From assembly GCA_002433465.1 (NCBI GenBank), contig DJIE01000175.1, positions 14,940 to 22,345 of the forward strand: DNA of 7,406 nucleotides, given 5' to 3'. Position numbers and translations under genes: made by a program. Origin of the DNA: Salinisphaera sp. UBA6602. Its GTDB lineage: Bacteria > Pseudomonadota > Gammaproteobacteria > Nevskiales > Salinisphaeraceae. Of the stretch, positions 6,221 through 7,406 are shown piece after piece. Each line of letters opens with the position of its first letter. The stretch's first letter is position 1. A model generated the notes under the pieces. That model made no database searches and was not told where the DNA came from. It worked only from the letters and a program-made list of their open reading frames with translations.

Positions 6221-6301
6221 CTTTGAATCGTTATAAGTGCGTCTTTTTGAAAAGATCGTGGCAGATACGCAAATGATGTTGCCGGCGACTGTCGGCGACG
6301 G

Positions 6302-6340
6302 CTGTGCGTCGGCAAATCAACTGTCGCACAGGCGAATCAA
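6302..6340. repeat. Direct and inverted repeats upstream of the PilZ gene
   Basis: GGCAAATCAA (6311-6320) and GGCGAATCAA (6331-6340) are direct repeats with 9 of 10 identity, exactly 20 bp (about two helical turns) apart. CTGTGCG (6302-6308) and CGCACAG (6325-6331) form an inverted repeat around the first copy. Same-face spacing suggests tandem binding sites, lying about 130-165 bp upstream of the PilZ start. Confidence 0.4.
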
Positions 6341-6466
6341 AGCGATACCATGGCAGTTTGCGCCGGTCACGGCCGCTAGCCGAGGCGGCGAACCCGGCTC
6401 AAGTATGCCGGCTTGTCGCCGATAGTCCGGCCAGGGCACGGCCCCGCAACCCAGGAACAGCGATTC

Positions 6467-7249
6467 ATGACGAACAGGCCCCGCTATGCGGAAATCGACA
6501 GTCCCCAGGCGGTGGCGGACGCGTTCATCGAACTCACCTGGAATACCCACGAGGTGACCATTCGCTTCGATGGGGCGATGATCCAGTATCCGGTGAGCGT
6601 GATATCCGTGGATCGTAGCCTTGGGCGCTGTGTGGTGGATATGACCAGCACGGCCGATATCGAACAGCTGCTCAAGGCGCGAGAGAGCTTTATTCTGCAT
6701 GCGCGCCAGCACTCTGCTGCATTGCAGAGCAGCCGCATGCATTGTCTTGGCGTATCGCAAAGCGGCGCCCGCCTGAGTGTTTCTGCCTCGCTTCCGGATA
6801 GCGTGGCCCTGCTCAAGCGACGCGGCCAGTTCCGAGCAGCACTGAGCAACAGCATGTCGGTTGCGGTGCTGTTGTCGAATGGAAAGAGCCGGGAATGGCA
6901 TGCCACGCTGCGCGATCTTTCTGCCGGCGGCTGTCTGGTCAGTCTGCCGGCGGATGCGCGGGAAGGTATCGAGGTCGGCGTCGACGGCTACCGTATCCAG
7001 GCCCTGTTTCCCAACGGCGAAACGTTCGAGGTACGAGGGCAGATCAGTCATCGCTACGTGAACGAGGACGAAGGCCTGTGCTACCTGGGCATTGCCTTCG
7101 ATATCCGCGCGGATAAGACCGCACGCGAGGTCTGGCGCTATGTACGAGAGGTTGAGCGCGAAGTAGCGCGCCTGGGTTCGCTGCGTTCCGAGATGCGCCC
7201 GCTCGCACCATCCCCCTTGTTCAACGACGCGCAAAAGAACGTCAAGTAG
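6467..7249 (+). CDS. YcgR-like PilZ-domain protein, probable c-di-GMP receptor
   Basis: The 260-residue product has two parts. Residues about 14-115 resemble the beta-rich N-terminal domain of YcgR-type flagellar brake proteins. Residues about 117-235 form a PilZ domain with the c-di-GMP signature intact: RRGQFR (118-123, giving the RxxxR) and DLSAGG (150-155, the DxSxxG). YcgR-type proteins bind c-di-GMP and then act on the flagellar motor or other surface machinery; the target here is unknown because no motility gene is in the window. There is no signal peptide or membrane segment, so it is cytosolic. The ATG at 6467 is chosen because AGGA (6453-6456) lies 10 bases upstream; a TTG at 6413 would add an unlikely 18-residue extension. 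It is transcribed away from cspA and appears monocistronic, facing a terminator at the window edge. Confidence 0.88.
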   Translation: MTNRPRYAEIDSPQAVADAFIELTWNTHEVTIRFDGAMIQYPVSVISVDRSLGRCVVDMTSTADIEQLLKARESFILHARQHSAALQSSRMHCLGVSQSGARLSVSASLPDSVALLKRRGQFRAALSNSMSVAVLLSNGKSREWHATLRDLSAGGCLVSLPADAREGIEVGVDGYRIQALFPNGETFEVRGQISHRYVNEDEGLCYLGIAFDIRADKTAREVWRYVREVEREVARLGSLRSEMRPLAPSPLFNDAQKNVK

Positions 7250-7275
7250 TCGGCCAGCGGCGCACCGGGTCGGTT

Positions 7276-7372
7276 TCGATCCGGTCGTTGGCGTGGCCGC
7301 TATGTAATCCGGCGCGGAGCGCTTCCAGGCATGACGGCCCGGGTTCGGCTTGCCGCTCGCTCGATCCGGTCG
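7276..7372. repeat. 12-bp perfect direct repeat in the 3' region of the PilZ gene
   Basis: TCGATCCGGTCG occurs at 7276-7287 and 7361-7372, 85 bp apart, in the 126-bp non-coding stretch (7250-7375) after the PilZ gene. No gene is seen in that stretch. The repeat is short and could be chance, but it is exact. Confidence 0.5.
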
Positions 7373-7375
7373 ATG

Positions 7376-7406
7376 AGTAAAAAAAGCCCCGCCGAAGCGG
7401 GGCTTT
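7376..7406 (-). terminator. Intrinsic terminator, best read on the minus strand, possibly bidirectional
   Basis: On the minus strand GCCCCGC (7403-7397), loop TTCG, GCGGGGC (7392-7386) forms a 7-bp GC stem capped by C(UUCG)G, followed by seven T residues (A-run at 7379-7385 on the plus strand). This is a textbook intrinsic terminator and implies a minus-strand gene just past the right edge. On the plus strand the stem is followed by TTT at the very end of the window, so it may also terminate the PilZ transcript. Confidence 0.88.

Larger units (their letters stand above)
6065..6466. other. AT-rich divergent intergenic region between cspA and the PilZ gene
   Basis: This 402-bp stretch has no credible gene. 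Positions about 6130-6280 are clearly richer in A and T than the rest of the window, as expected for promoters. It must hold the cspA promoter (minus) and probably the PilZ gene promoter (plus). On the plus side TTGAAA at 6247-6252 is followed 17 bases later only by CAAATG, a poor -10, so I do not call a PilZ promoter. Repeats at 6302-6340 are listed separately. Confidence 0.6.

Noticed and set aside
6317..7234. Minus-strand open frame (305 codons) opposite the PilZ gene
   Set aside because: The plus strand carries an intact PilZ signature and a good start; the antisense frame has no family features.
1..7406. CRISPR array, insertion sequence, tRNA or phage genes
   Set aside because: I found no regularly spaced repeats, transposase or integrase motifs, terminal inverted repeats or cloverleaf-like sequence.

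Overview
The window is GC-rich bacterial chromosome, and its gene content looks gammaproteobacterial. It holds a CsdA/DeaD-type RNA helicase tail, a EutBC-Eat ethanolamine block without microcompartment genes, a YaiI-family protein, a CspA-type cold shock protein and a YcgR-like PilZ protein. The strongly GC-biased codon use would suit a marine or halophilic group such as Salinisphaera, but that is a guess from general appearance and not a demonstrated assignment.

Layout. Positions 1-618 (+) carry the C-terminal part of a cold-shock DEAD-box RNA helicase. A small unrecognised protein follows at 694-981 (+). A 416-bp non-coding stretch (982-1397) holds a near-consensus sigma-54 (-24/-12) promoter, an inverted repeat upstream of it, and a hairpin beside a strong ribosome binding site. 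Then comes a compact operon (+): eutB (1398-2804), eutC (2801-3664, overlapping by ATGA) and an ethanolamine permease gene (3689-5107). Converging on it are yaiI (5589-5134, -) and, upstream of yaiI, a cspA-like gene (6064-5858, -). The 257-268 bp gap between these two holds a GC-rich hairpin and a perfect 21-bp operator-like palindrome. An AT-rich 402-bp divergent region (6065-6466) separates cspA from a PilZ-domain gene (6467-7249, +). The window ends in an intrinsic terminator (7376-7406) that reads best for a minus-strand gene lying beyond the right edge.

How the genes work together. The permease imports ethanolamine, and EutBC, a coenzyme-B12-dependent lyase, splits it in the cytosol into acetaldehyde and ammonia. 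No shell proteins, EutA reactivase, acetaldehyde dehydrogenase or regulator lie in the window, so those functions would have to come from elsewhere. The sigma-54 promoter predicts nitrogen-linked or inducer-dependent control through an unseen enhancer-binding protein, as known for ethanolamine catabolism in Pseudomonas. The helicase and CspA are both cold/RNA-chaperone type functions. The PilZ protein would link c-di-GMP to motility or surface behaviour.

I found no mobile element, CRISPR array, tRNA or rRNA, and no convincing new biological system. The most interesting signals are regulatory: the sigma-54 promoter and the 21-bp palindrome.
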